From Bradyrhizobium sp. 190 (lineage in GTDB: Bacteria > Pseudomonadota > Alphaproteobacteria > Rhizobiales > Xanthobacteraceae), in contig NZ_JADPJL010000060.1 of NCBI RefSeq assembly GCF_023073415.1, forward strand, positions 1-64,000: a stretch of DNA of 64,000 bases. The letters are read 5' to 3'. Below are positions 1-10,136 of the stretch, piece by piece. Positions within the stretch are counted from its first letter, which is position 1. Every line of letters begins with the position of its first letter. Both the position numbers and the translations under genes were made by a program. The notes under the pieces are model-generated. The model did no database searches, had not been told where the DNA came from, and saw only the letters and a program-made list of their open reading frames with translations.

Positions 1-427
1 CGCCAGCGCATGGTGCTGCGCGTCGAGCAGGGCAAGGGACAGAAAGACCGCTACGTCATGCTGTCGGCCAGGTTGCTGGAGGTGCTGACGAACTATTGGT
101 GCGCCGTGCGACCCACCGGAGCATGGATGTTTCCCGGCGCCGTTGCTGGAGAACCAATATCGACAAGCGCCGTAGATGCCACCTGCCGCAAGGCACATCG
201 GGTGTCGAAACTCTCCAAGCCGGTGACGCCGCATTCCCTGCGGCACGCATTTGCGGTGCACCTGCTCGAAGCCGGAACAGCTCCTGCTCGGCCATCGCAG
301 CCTGTCAACGACCGCTCAGTATCTGCGGATCGCTACCAACAAAGTCTGCGCGGCGACGAGCCCGCTTGAACTGCTGCCGCGTCCGATCCCCAACGCCTCC
401 TCGCCGCCAGCGCCCGAACATTTCTGA
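1..427 (+). pseudogene. tyrosine recombinase fragment (IS91-associated integrase), frameshifted
   Basis: This is the C-terminal catalytic half of a phage-type integrase; its 5' part lies before the window. The first frame carries the HSLRHAFAVHLLEAG motif with a catalytic Arg and His. Reading then shifts near position 280, where a short stretch is lost. The continuation LLGHRSLSTTAQYLRI, holding the last His and the nucleophilic Tyr, is in another frame and ends with a stop at about 427. It sits 12 bases before an IS91-type transposase. An integrase directly upstream of an IS91 transposase is a common rhizobial pairing. It is non-functional as read. Confidence 0.7.
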
Positions 428-438
428 CGGCCAGCCTC

Positions 439-1643
439 ATGGGCCGTTCAGGTCCGGAGGTCGCGGATATATTCCGTCGCTACGGTGCTGCCTGGCGAGA
501 GCAGCACTGGGCCTCGCTATCGACCGAACAACGCGCAGCTATGACTGCCATCGAGCGCTGCCGAACGTCGGCGCTCGGACGCCATATCGAACAGTGCGAC
601 CGCTGTGGCGAACGACGGATCGCGTACAACAGCTGCCGTTCCCGCAGCTGCCCTAAGTGCCAGTGGCTCGCCCGAGCGGAATGGATCGAGGCTCGGCGGG
701 AAGAGCTACTCGATACGCAGTATTTCCATGTCGTCTTCACCGTTCCCGACGAGATCGCCGTGATTGCCTTCCAGAATGCCGGCACGGTCTACAAGATCCT
801 GTTCCACGCAGCCGCCGAGACGTTGCGCACCATCGCTGCCGATCGGCGACATCTCGGCGCGGAGATCGGGTTTTTCGCGGTGCTTCACACCTGGGGTCAG
901 AATCTCAGCCATCATCCCCATCTGCACTGCGTCGTGCCCGGCGGCGGGCTGTCGCCTGACGGGAGCCGCTGGATCGCGTGCCGTCCCGGCTTCTTCCTGC
1001 CAGTCGCCGTGCTCTCCGACTATTCCGGCGGCTGTTTCTCGAAGGCTTGCAAAAGGCATTCGATGGCGCGAGTTGCGATTCTTTTCGTCATTGGAACGGC
1101 TGCACGATCCCGTCGCATTCCGGCGCTATCTGGATCCCGCCCGCCAGGTCAACTGGGTGGTCTATGCCAAGCCACCATTCGCGGGCGCTGAACGGTGTTC
1201 TGGAATATGTCGGACGCTACACACACCGGGTGGCAATCGCCAACAACCGGATCGTCGATATCGAGGATGGCAAGGTACGCTTTCAGTGGAAGGACTATCG
1301 CAACGAGAACCGGCAAAAGCTAATGACGCTCGAGGCCGGGGAGTTCATCCGGCGTTTCCTGGTCCATGTCTTGCCCGAAGGATTTCAGCGCATCCGCTAT
1401 TACGGTTTCATGGGCAACCGCTACCGCAAGCAAAAGCTCGCCCGCTGCCGCGAACTGCTCGGAATGCGGCAGTCCGATACGCCCGTAAAACCGAAGGAAG
1501 GACCCGATTATCGCGACAAGGTCGAGGAGCTGACCGGAGTTTCCCTGCGGGAATGTCCCTTTTGCCGTCAAGGGCAGATGGTGTGCATCGAGGTGCTCGC
1601 GCCCGTTGCGTTACAAGGCCCACCTTTTCTGGACACTTCATGA
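439..1643 (+). pseudogene. IS91-family transposase, multiple frameshifts
   Basis: The protein is a rolling-circle type (Y2/HUH) IS91 transposase. The first frame has a Cys-rich zinc-binding N-terminus (CDRCGERR, then CRSRSCPKCQ) and the HUH-like HTWGQNLSHHPHLHCVVPGGG block. Near 1020 the reading moves to another frame, near 1065 to a third (SLERLHDPVAFRRYLDPARQ), and near 1185 back to the second. There the YVGRYTHRVAIANNR catalytic-Tyr region and a C-terminal CPFC zinc motif are found. At least three frame changes mean it cannot make a full transposase. Confidence 0.75.
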
Positions 1644-2010
1644 CGGTCGGGATTTGCCAATCATTGATCATCGTTCTTTCTATCTGCCAAGGTAGACAGC
1701 AGGAATCCTATTGTCGCGCTTCCGACATCAAGCCCTCCAAGCGCAGGCGTCGCCGGTCTTTCCGACCGGGAGAACATATCTCGATTAGAATGTTTCGCCA
1801 TCAAGACCGCACCCAGCATGTTCCCGAAGCTCAGCGACGGCCCTGTGCGCTGGGATGCAGCATCCAATTTCCATAGCGGCACCGGCGCGCTAGGCGGCTT
1901 CGTCCAACACGTTTTTAGATTACCGGCGCAATCACAGCGGCGCACTTTGAAGCTTCGGTACCGCGCCGCCAATCTAAAAACGCTCTTATGCCGCGCGCGG
2001 CATAAGGCGG
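1644..2010. other. mobile-element debris of unknown origin
   Basis: The minus frame of the adjacent IS66 fragment stays open to about 1661, but the IS66 similarity stops at about 2010, at a palindrome. The residues beyond that point do not resemble any family I recognise. I see no gene here. Confidence 0.3.
1985..2006. repeat. 22-bp perfect palindrome
   Basis: CTTATGCCGC followed by GCGCGGCATAAG is a perfect inverted repeat without a loop. It lies exactly where similarity to the IS66 transposase C-terminus breaks off, so it probably marks an insertion or deletion end. Confidence 0.6.
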
Positions 2011-2723
2011 TGACGATCAGGCTGTACATCGTCGCGGCACGGTCGGAGCGGCAGAACAGCCACGACTTCCGACCCAGGGCGATGCCGCATAGGGCTCGTT
2101 CGGCGTTGTTCGACAGGCAGATGCGGCCGTCGTCGAGGAAGCGGGTGAACGCACTCCAGCGCTTGAGCATATAGTCCATCGCCTTGGCGACATCGTTGCG
2201 CCGCGAGAGCCTGGCGCGTTGATCACGCATTCAGGTTTCCAAACCGGCGAACCAGGGGCGCGCTGAGCTCCTGGCGGCCGGTCCGGCGCTGTTCGGGCGT
2301 ATCGCCGTTAATGCCTCGCTCGATCTCGAACAAGGCGTCGATCCGGCGGACTGCTTCCAGAGCCAGAGGCGACATCACCGCGGGCTTTTTGCCCTGCATT
2401 TTGCGGCGCGCATTCTCCGCCAGATCAGCCATCACGAAGAACAGCCGTCTGGCATGGACCCAGCATGCGGCTTCCAGGATCGGACCCGCGTTGCGGCCCG
2501 GGTTGCAGAGCTTGCCATAGCCGCCATAGCCGCCATAGGCGTGGGCCTGGAAGATGCTGCTGTAGCCGGCCAGACGGGCCTGGGGATGCTCGCCGGCACG
2601 ATCGCGTGAGTAATAAAGCACTGTCCCCGGTTCGGCCTGCCCGCCAAAACGCTTATCGTCGCGCACATAGACCCAGATTCGGCCGGTTGAGCTCTTGCCT
2701 TTGGTCAGGACCGGCACGCGCAA
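2010..2723 (-). pseudogene. IS66-family transposase (TnpC) fragment, frameshifted
   Basis: Two minus-strand frames together give the central and C-terminal part of an IS66 TnpC. The upstream frame (2723 to about 2223) has the typical WVYVRDDKRFGG block, then the GYSSIFQAHAYGG region and CWVHARRLFF. The second frame (from about 2226) has the AMDYMLKRWSAFTRFLDDGRICLSNNAERALCGIALGRKSW core with the conserved NNAER motif. The N-terminus and the last part of the C-terminus are missing. It is a dead remnant. Confidence 0.75.
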
Positions 2724-2734
2724 GGATCACCCCG

Positions 2735-2895
2735 TATCGAGATGGCGCTCAAACTTGCTCGCTTCCCGTTCGTTCGCGATCTGTCGGGGCTTCGACTTCT
2801 CGGCCCAGCCCTCGCTGGATCCCAAGCAGATACGCGAGCTTGCGAGCGCCCGCTGGATCGCTAATGGCGAGAACGTGTTACTGCTTGGGACGCCC
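2735..2895 (+). pseudogene. istB: istB 5' fragment (IS21-family helper ATPase)
   Basis: The fragment reads IEMALKLARFPFVRDL in one frame, then, after a one-base slip, FDFSAQPSLDPKQIRELA and RWIANGENVLLLG in another. This is the IstB region just before its Walker A loop. Similarity ends at the G that should begin GPPGVGKT. The missing continuation is found at 4170, so the gene is split by about 1.27 kb of other DNA. IstB is the AAA+ helper of IS21 transposition. Confidence 0.65.
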
Positions 2896-2929
2896 GAGTC
2901 AGATTCATACTGCCCATCTCGCTACCCCC

Positions 2930-3650
2930 TTAGAGTTGAAGCTCTTTTTGACCCGGATCGCCAGACGATGGCCGCCGGAACCGGCGCGCATGCGCCGCGC
3001 GCTTGACTTCGGGATGTTCCAGATCAACCGCTTTGATCATCCACGGTGCGCCTTTGCACAGCTGCTGCGCAGGCAAGCTCTGTTCTTCGATCAGACGGCG
3101 AACCGTCGAAGGACTGACTTTCAACGCAGTTGCAGCTTCGTCCAAAGTGACATCTCCACGCTCGGCGCGCTCGCCCTCTCGGTAGGCCGCGATGGCGTGT
3201 TGGTTGCGCAGGCTGCGAACGCGGACACGGGTCCAACTGTTGCCCCGCCCCGTCGACTTACTGGCGCGGTTGAGAACCGCGGCGATGGTGCTGTCGGGCA
3301 TCTGACGCGCGAGGACACGAACGAGATCGACCACATCTGCCGCGGTGCTCCAGCGGTGCTCGCCGGTGCGGTTCTTCCTCACCTGCAATGCCGTGTGATC
3401 GCCGCCATGCCAGTGGACAATCAAGTCCAGCACCTCGTCGCGGATGCACACAACAATCTCATGGATCAAGCTTCGGATGATCCTCTTGCGCGTCGCAGCT
3501 GTTGCACCCGGACTTTCCCAAGCTGAGATCGGCACCAAGCGCAAGTAATCGATCGCGATCGATGTCGCTCAACGTCATCTCCGGTGTAGCCAGCAACGTC
3601 TCGCGCTCGCCCTCAAGCTCGCGGACACGCCCGCGCGCTTCCATGGCTGC
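2930..3650 (-). pseudogene. serine recombinase C-terminal remnant, frameshifted
   Basis: The upstream frame (3644 to about 3500) reads GRVRELEGERETLLATPEM and DIDRDRLLALGADL, a coiled-coil segment typical of large serine recombinases. After a frameshift the second frame reads on to 2930. It has ATRKRIIRSLIHEIVV, a helix-turn-helix (LDEAATALKVSPSTVRRLIEE) and an Arg-rich tail. The N-terminal resolvase domain with the catalytic serine is absent. The fragment lies inside a split istB, so it may be the integrase of the element that interrupted it. Confidence 0.65.
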
Positions 3651-3952
3651 CAGCGCCGCCTGTACACCCAGCGGCTGCAGCCGCGCGATGACCTCCGCTG
3701 ATGGCGCGATCCGCGCGCGTATCGCCGACGAGCGCAGTACTGTCGGGCGCTATCCATTGCCGCGGTAGCCAGATCAACCATGGTGGAGATCCGTGCATCT
3801 CATTCGGCGGTCTGCGGCTCCCGCCGCCGCTTCCTTCCATATCAAAGCTGAACCGCGGCTTCCGGTGGATCGTCTACTGGAGGCGCGTCTTCTTGTCGAC
3901 GCGCTCTTAGCCTCCTCTTCCAGGGAATCGTCCCATTCGCGAGGAGGCGGTC
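3651..3952. other. intergenic, no gene recognised
   Basis: This stretch between the recombinase remnant and the next small reading frame has only short overlapping frames with no family resemblance. It may hold decayed upstream recombinase sequence. Confidence 0.3.
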
Positions 3953-4130
3953 ATGGCGGACGCATCACGTCGTCAGGGGGATCTGTTCGAGAGCCCTCCG
4001 ACATACAGCAGCATTCCAATCGAAGTCCATCAGCAAATGCTGGAGCTCTTAAAGGAGCTTCTGACCGCCCAAGTCGCTTGCAGGCGACAACGACGACTGA
4101 CACTCCGCATCGCGGATGGAACGGGTAAAG
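3953..4130 (+). pseudogene. small hypothetical ORF, fused out of frame to istB debris
   Basis: The first ~45 residues (MADASRRQGDLFESPPTYSS, then an acidic helix EVHQQMLELLKELLTAQVA) look like a genuine small protein. I believe such proteins sit beside recombinase genes in rhizobia. A likely ribosome-binding site, GAGGAGG, precedes the ATG. After that the frame runs into istB-like sequence, so the natural end is lost. Function unknown. Confidence 0.35.
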
Positions 4131-4169
4131 GATCTCCACCTCAGATCCCAGACACCCGGCATTATGACG

Positions 4170-4560
4170 CTGGTCCGCCGGGCGTCGGCAAGACGTATTT
4201 GTCGATCGCACTCGGGCGAGAGGCGATCCTGGCCGGATATAGGATGCGTCCACCACAGCGACGACGCTGGTCGCTAAGCTCGTCAAGGCGTACGGCGAGC
4301 GACACTTGGACGAGAAACTGCTCGCGCTGGCGAAGCCAAAGCTGCTGATCATCGACGAACTCGGCTACCTGCCGACGCTGCGCACCTGTTCTTCCAGCTG
4401 GTCAGCCGGCGGTTGGCGCCATGCTGATCACGTCGAAGCGCAGCGTTGCCGAAGGGGCACCGTGGTCGCTACCGCGATCCTCGACTGACTCCTGCACCAC
4501 AGCCACGTGCTGAGTATCCGCGTCGTCAGCTACCGCTCCGCGCCAAGCAGATGAGCAGCC
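4170..4560 (+). pseudogene. istB: istB 3' fragment (IS21-family helper ATPase), heavily frameshifted
   Basis: It begins with the Walker A motif GPPGVGKTYLSIALGREAI, exactly where the 2735-2895 fragment stopped. Other frames give TTLVAKLVKAYGERHLDEKL, Walker B (AKPKLLIIDELGYLP), FFQLVSRR and VVATAILDRLLHHSHVLSIR, all in IstB order. At least three frame changes make it non-functional. Confidence 0.7.
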
Positions 4561-4810
4561 TCATCAAGCCGCCGCCGATGACGGCCCTCCGGTCGGCTCC
4601 GCCTCCTCCGTCCCGTCACCGGCGGAGCCAACCTTCAACCGACATTATGAACGCGAACGTGGGGGCAGTTCACCCGCCCTCTGCTCTGGCATACCGATGT
4701 TCCAGGTCGCTATCTTACGGATGACTTCGATCCAGGCGCCCTCGCGCTCGCGATCGAACTCGAACCCGCCGCGATCGGTTCAGGTTGAGCACGTCTCCGT
4801 TTCGCCGATC
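4561..4810. other. intergenic between istB debris and hoxA
   Basis: No gene or clear terminator is seen. The boundary of the hydrogenase region lies here. Confidence 0.3.
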
Positions 4811-6273
4811 TCAGGAGAATGCGTCGCCTTTGGCATTTTTTCTCAAATCGTATCTGGACAGTTTGAGGCCCACGCGCGATAGCCCAAGCTCGCTCGCAAT
4901 CCGGCTGATATTGCCCTCATACTTCTCCAGATAGTTGATGATAACGGACTTCTCGAGATCTTCCACCTTGTCTTTCAGCGTGGCCGAGCCGTTAAGCTTG
5001 CCATGAGCAGGCATCGCGATCGGCCGCCTTCCGTTGCGGCGGCCGAGCAGCGGCGGCACACGCAGCTCGTACTCGTCGGCCAGCACCGCCATGCGCTGGA
5101 TCTCGTTCTGAAGCTCGCGCACGTTGCCCGGCCAGTGATATCTGGCGAACTCCTCCAGCGCGGACGCGGCAAAGCGCAGGCTCGGCCGGTTGAAGGACGT
5201 CTTCACCCCGACAGCACGCCCTCGGCGATCAACGGGACGTCCATGGGCCGCTCGCGCAGTGCCGGCATGTGAACCGGAAACGCCGCCAGGCGGCAGGAGA
5301 GGTCGCGTCGGAACCGGCCGGCCTCGACCTCGGCTTCGAGATCGCGATTGGTCGCGGGCACCACGCGCACGTCGACCTTGCGCACCCGCTGCGCGCCGAG
5401 CGGACGGATCTCGCTCTCCTGCAGCACGCGCAACAGCTTGACCTGGAACGCCGGCGAGGTCTCGCCGATCTCATCGAGGAAGGTGGTGCCGCCGTCCGCC
5501 ACCTCGAACAGGCCGATGCGGTCCTGATAGGCGGCGCCCTTGTTGCATCCGAACTTTCGCTTTCGAGCAGTTCATCCGGCAGCGCGCCGCAATTCTCGAC
5601 CACGAACGCCTTGTTGGCGCGGGCCGAGCCATAATGAATGGCGCGGGCGAGCAGCTCCTTGCCGGTGCCGCCCCCCCGGTGATCAGCATGGAGATATCGT
5701 AGTCGGCGGCGCGTCTGCCGAGCTCGATCACGTCATGCATCGGACTATGGGGCGAATGCACGACACGGTTGAAGTCGTAAAGCTGCTTTGCGGCGCCGCG
5801 CTTGACCGACACGACCTTCTTGACGTGCCCGGGCGTCGCCTTGACGTCGACCCCCGCCGTTTCCGTTTCCTTCTGAAGCCGCTAGAGCTGAACTGCTTCC
5901 TTGACGATGTCGACCAACCGGTCCGGCTGCCATGGCTTCGTGATGTATTGATAGATGCCGGCCTCGTTGAGGCCAGCGATGATGTCTTCGCAGTCAGAAT
6001 AGCCGGAGATGATCATCCGCACCGGATCCGGCCATATCTCGCGGACCCGCTTCAGGAAGCTGACGCCCGATTCGTGCGGCATCCGCTGGTCGCAGAGAAT
6101 GGCGTGGACGATATCGCCTTCCAGGAGCTTCTCCGCATCGGCCGCATTGCCGGCGCACAATACCCCGAATCCTGGTCGAGGACGCGCCGCAGAGCCTCCT
6201 GCGAGCGAATCTCGTCGTCGACGACGAGAATGGTTCCTTGGACGTTTCCTGGCACGTTTCCTGGCATGCTCAT
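4811..6273 (-). pseudogene. hoxA: hoxA: NtrC-family hydrogenase regulator, inactivated
   Basis: HoxA is the response-regulator activator of sigma-54 hydrogenase promoters. The ATG at 6273 overlaps the hoxX stop as ATGA. The receiver starts with ILVVDDE, and a frameshift follows. The phospho-acceptor block (ILCDQRMP) and KPWQPDRL are in the next frame. A UAG stop at about 5882 replaces a sense codon just after EAVQL. The Walker A loop is ruined near 5675: GESGTGKE is collapsed to a G-rich run with frame loss. Another slip occurs near 5555. The rest (FLDEIGETSPAFQVKLLRVLQE, DVRVVPATNRDLE, a final helix-turn-helix with ISRIASELGLSR) is spread over further frames. These independent lesions mean no active HoxA is expected. 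Confidence 0.88.
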
Positions 6274-7948
6274 GATCGCACCGCCATGCAGGTAGGTCGT
6301 GCGCACTCACGCCGCGACCGGTGATTAGCGATGGTCAGCGGCGTACGCGACTTCGGGACCTTGTGAATGAAATTGTAACGCGCCACGTGGTAGCTTGGAT
6401 CGAAGCCGTAGAAGTTGAGCCGCATGCGGCGCAGCTCCTCGTTGCGGTACGCGTCGAGCGGTTTCTCGGCTTCGTCGGCGGCGCGGCGCCTTTGCTTGTC
6501 GACAAGGCGCGCGGCATAGTCGGGATCCGATGCAAGCGCGGCGGCGAGCTTCACGAGATCGTCCGTTGCCGCGCCCCTGGCCGTCAGCACGCGATCGACG
6601 ATGCCGAGGCGTCCGGCCTCAGCCACGCCCATCGGCAGCCGGCATTGAGTGATCATGGCCGCATTCGCGGCACCCGCGCGCCGCGGCAGAAGATAGGTCC
6701 AGTATTCCGAACCGTAGAGATTGCCCATGTCCTTGTAATGCGGATTGAGCACGATCCGATCGCTGGCCCAGACCTCATCGGCGGCGAGGCTGAGGAACAC
6801 GCCGCCTGCGCCGGCATTGCCGCGAACGACGGAAACCACCAGCCGATCGGTGGTCTCGATGATGGCCCGCGCGAGATCGTCGATCGCGTTGATGTTGCGC
6901 CAGGACTCATCCGCCGCGCTATCGGCGGCCTCGATCTCGGCAAGATGAATGCCGTTCGACCAATAATCACGGCCGCCGGTCAGCAGCAGCACCTTGGTTG
7001 CGCGCGCAAGCGCGGTTCGATAGGCGCTGAGCAGTGCCTTGCAGTCGTCGGAGCTCATGGCGCCGTTGTAGAAGTTGAATTGCAGCTCGCCAACCTCGCA
7101 ATGCTCGCGATATTCGATCGGACCGTAGCCGCATCCTGGCCTGTGCGGCAGATGCGCGGCTTCCGACGCGAAGATCTTCGTCGCCGGAAGCTTCAAGCTC
7201 TTCGGCGCGACACTCCGGACGTGGCCGATCCAGACCGCGCCGTCGACGGTCGCCCAGGCCAGCGCACCGTCGCACTGCGCCACCACGGTGCCGGGTACGC
7301 CGGAGATGCCATGGGCCTCATGCGCATCGAACAGCCGGACGTCCTGCCAGAACAGACTGTCGGTCAGGCCGGGCATGCCGTCGGCGTTGTCGATCTTGCG
7401 AAGCACCTCGACGGTTGTGTCGTGCTGCCAGTCGATCGCGCGATCCGCTTGCCGGCAGGGCCCCCGCACGCGAATGCGCGGATCGTCGCTCGCCATTGGC
7501 GCGGGCGCCTCGTGCCCGGCCTCGATCGCGGCAATGGCCTCGAGCACCGCCTCCACCGCGTAGGAGGTGACCTCGTTGCGGTAGATGCTGGACTTCGCGG
7601 CACGCCGCATCGGGAACGTGCGATGGACCCAGATCGGACCGGCGTCGAACTCGCCATCCGCTGACACCCCACTCCGCGACGCCCTCGAGAATGGCCCAGT
7701 CGAGAGCCGCAGGACCGCGGTCACCGGGCGGGCCGGGGTGCACGACGAGGCAACGCACGCCACGCCAGACATCGTCCGGGATCGCCCGTTTCAAGAACGC
7801 CGCGATAACGAGGTCGGGCCGATACAGCGCAACACTTTCGCGGGTGGATATCGAGCTCGACCGAGACCTCATGGCTACGCTCGCAGAGTTCGACATGCAG
7901 CCGCTGCGTCAGGTTGTTGAAGGAATGCGACAAAAGCAGAATGCGCAT
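6270..7948 (-). pseudogene. hoxX: hoxX/hypX: hydrogenase CO-ligand synthesis protein, two frameshifts
   Basis: HoxX (HypX) pairs an N-terminal formyl-transferase-like domain with a C-terminal crotonase-like domain and supplies the active-site CO ligand under aerobic conditions. The probable start ATG at 7948 lies 8 bases after the hypE stop. The frame opens MRILLLSHSFNNLTQRLHVE. It breaks near 7845 (one base short at HPRESVALYRP) and again near 7670, where a few codons are missing before DGEFDAGPIWVH. From there about 465 residues are intact, including the crotonase GNAGAGGVFLSLAADEVWA region, down to 6270. The two lesions look real because neighbouring genes are clean. Confidence 0.8.
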
Positions 7949-7956
7949 CCTGAGCC

Positions 7957-8997
7957 TCAACAGATCCGGGGTAATTGTTCGCCCGACAGCCAGTCGACGA
8001 TCCTTCCGCCGCCAAAGCTCGTCGCCATCTGCACGAAATGGTGGTCGTCTGCCACGGCCTCGCCGATCTCGGCGGCATCACGGCCGAGCGGATGCACCCG
8101 CATCGCCGCAAGCACGGCTGCTGCAACCTCGGGCGCCACGATCGCTGCCAGCTTGCCTTCGTTGGCGACGTAGAGCGGATCGAGCCCGAGCAGTTCGCAG
8201 GCCGCAGCAACACCGGGCTTCACCGGGATCGCCGCCTCCTGAAGTCGGAAGCCGAGGCCGGACTGTTGGGCGATCTCGTTCAGCGTTGCGGCGAGCCCAC
8301 CGCGGGTGGGATCGCGCATCAAACGGATGCCCTTGCCGCCGGCCGCCAGCATGCTCGCCACGAAATCATGCAACGACGCGGAATCCGAGACGATCTCGGT
8401 CTCAAAAGCGAGGTTCTGGCGTTTGGACATGATGGCGACGCCATGGTCCCCGAGCGTTCCAGAGATCAGGACACGATCGCCGACGCGGGCATTCCCGGCA
8501 GAGAGGTCGAGCCCGGCAGGCACGACACCGACCCCGGCTGTCGAGATGAACAGGCCGTCGGCCTTGCCGCGCTCGACGACCTTCGTGTCACCGGTGATGA
8601 TGTAGACGCCCGCGGCTCGCGCGGCCTCGCCCATGGAATCCGCAATCATCTTCAGGTCGGAGAAACGAAAACCTTCCTCGATGATGAAGCTCGCCGAGAG
8701 ATAGAGGGGCCGCGCGCCAGCCATGGCGATGTCGTTGACCGTGCCATGCACGGCGAGCGAGCCGATATTGCCGCCCGGAAAGAACAGCGGCGAGACCACA
8801 TAGCCGTCGGTCGTCATCACCATGCGCCCGGCGCCGACATCGAACGCAGACTGGTCGTTGCCGCACGCCAGCCATTCATTGCCGAAGGCCTCGTGGAACA
8901 GGCCCGAGATCAGTTGCGACATCGCGCGGCCACCGGATCCGTGGGACAGGTCGACGCAGCCGTTCCTTATGTCGAGCTTGCGCTGATAAGCTTTCAT
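7957..8997 (-). CDS. hypE: HypE, hydrogenase cyanide-ligand synthesis protein
   Basis: HypE dehydrates a thiocarboxamide on its C-terminal Cys to thiocyanate, the source of the CN ligands of the NiFe site, working with HypF, HypC and HypD in the cytoplasm. The protein has 346 residues. It has the PurM-like N-terminus with LSHGSGGRAMSQLI, and the invariant C-terminal PRIC ends it. The ATG at 8997 is chosen because it overlaps the hypD stop as ATGA; an open extension to 9105 has no HypE features. It appears intact. Confidence 0.95.
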   Translation of the reverse strand: MKAYQRKLDIRNGCVDLSHGSGGRAMSQLISGLFHEAFGNEWLACGNDQSAFDVGAGRMVMTTDGYVVSPLFFPGGNIGSLAVHGTVNDIAMAGARPLYLSASFIIEEGFRFSDLKMIADSMGEAARAAGVYIITGDTKVVERGKADGLFISTAGVGVVPAGLDLSAGNARVGDRVLISGTLGDHGVAIMSKRQNLAFETEIVSDSASLHDFVASMLAAGGKGIRLMRDPTRGGLAATLNEIAQQSGLGFRLQEAAIPVKPGVAAACELLGLDPLYVANEGKLAAIVAPEVAAAVLAAMRVHPLGRDAAEIGEAVADDHHFVQMATSFGGGRIVDWLSGEQLPRIC

Positions 8998-10136
8998 GAC
9001 GCCCGCCGTTGCTGATGATCGCGGAAGCGGCCGTAAGTCCAGTGTGCCGCACATGCACCCTCGGACGAGACCATGCAGGACCCCATCGGCGTCTCCGGCG
9101 TGCACACCGTGCCGAACAGCTTGCAGTCAACCGGCTTCTTCACGCCGCGCAGGATGGCGCCGCATTCACAGGCCGGATTGTCGGCAACGCGAAGCTCGTT
9201 CATGTCGAAGCGGACCTCGGCGTCGTATTTGGCGTAGGCCCGCTTCAGCTTGAGCCCGCTATAAGGCACTAGGCCGAGACCGCGCCACTCGAACTGGTCG
9301 CGCAGCTCGAAGATGTCGGAGACCTCCTCCTTGGCGCGCAGATTGCCGTCACGGGTCGCTGCGCGGCTATACTGGTTCTCCACCTCATGTCGGTGCTCGT
9401 TGACCTGCCGCACCAGCATCAGGATCGCCTGCATCATGTCGAGCGGCTCGAAGCCCGCGATCACCACCGGCTTGCCGAATTCTTCGGCAATGAACTCGTA
9501 AGGCTCGGTGCCGATGATGGTCGAGACATGGGCCGGCCCGACGAAGCCGTCGATCTCGACGCGGCCGATATTGCGGATATCGGGGCTTTCCAGGATGTTC
9601 TGCATCGCCGGCGGCGTCAGCACATGATTGCAGAACACGCTGAAGTTCTTGAGCTGCTTCTTCTCGGCGAGCCGGATCATCACGGCGGTCGGCGGCGTCG
9701 TGGTCTCGAAGCCGATGGCGAAGAACACGACCGCGCGGCCGGGAATTTCTTCCGCAACACGGATTGCATCAATCGTGGAATAAACCATACGGACGTCGGC
9801 GCCGCGCGCCTTCGCCTTCAGCAGCGAGGCACCCTGCGAGCCCGGCACCCGCATCAGGTCGCCGTAGACGCAAAGGATCACGTCCGGCCGCTCGGCGAGC
9901 CGGATCGCCATGTCGATGCGTCCCGCTGGCAAGACGCAGACAGGGCAGCCGGGGCCGTGGATCATCCGCACGTTCTTCGGCAGCATGTCCTCCAGCCCGT
10001 AGCGGGAGATTGCATGCGTGTGGCCGCCGCAAAATTCCATGAAACGATAGGATTGTTCCGGATCGGCCTCCGAGCGAATCGCCTTCGCCAATCCCAGCGC
10101 GATCTCCTTGTCGCGAAACTCGTCGGCATATTTCAT
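8994..10136 (-). CDS. hypD: HypD, hydrogenase Fe(CN)2CO assembly scaffold
   Basis: HypD carries a [4Fe-4S] cluster and, together with HypC, holds the iron while CO and CN ligands are added. The 380-residue protein has all expected Cys motifs: MEFCGGHTHAISRYG near residue 33, HGPGCPVCVLP near 60, FGKPVVIAGFEP, and the C-terminal CECGAILRG. It overlaps hypC by 4 bases (ATGA) upstream and hypE downstream, so translation is coupled. It is intact. Confidence 0.96.
   Translation of the reverse strand: MKYADEFRDKEIALGLAKAIRSEADPEQSYRFMEFCGGHTHAISRYGLEDMLPKNVRMIHGPGCPVCVLPAGRIDMAIRLAERPDVILCVYGDLMRVPGSQGASLLKAKARGADVRMVYSTIDAIRVAEEIPGRAVVFFAIGFETTTPPTAVMIRLAEKKQLKNFSVFCNHVLTPPAMQNILESPDIRNIGRVEIDGFVGPAHVSTIIGTEPYEFIAEEFGKPVVIAGFEPLDMMQAILMLVRQVNEHRHEVENQYSRAATRDGNLRAKEEVSDIFELRDQFEWRGLGLVPYSGLKLKRAYAKYDAEVRFDMNELRVADNPACECGAILRGVKKPVDCKLFGTVCTPETPMGSCMVSSEGACAAHWTYGRFRDHQQRRAS

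Noticed and set aside
6321..7664. 447-codon plus-strand open frame opposite hoxX
   Set aside because: It is antisense to a recognisable HoxX C-terminal half and has no family motifs.
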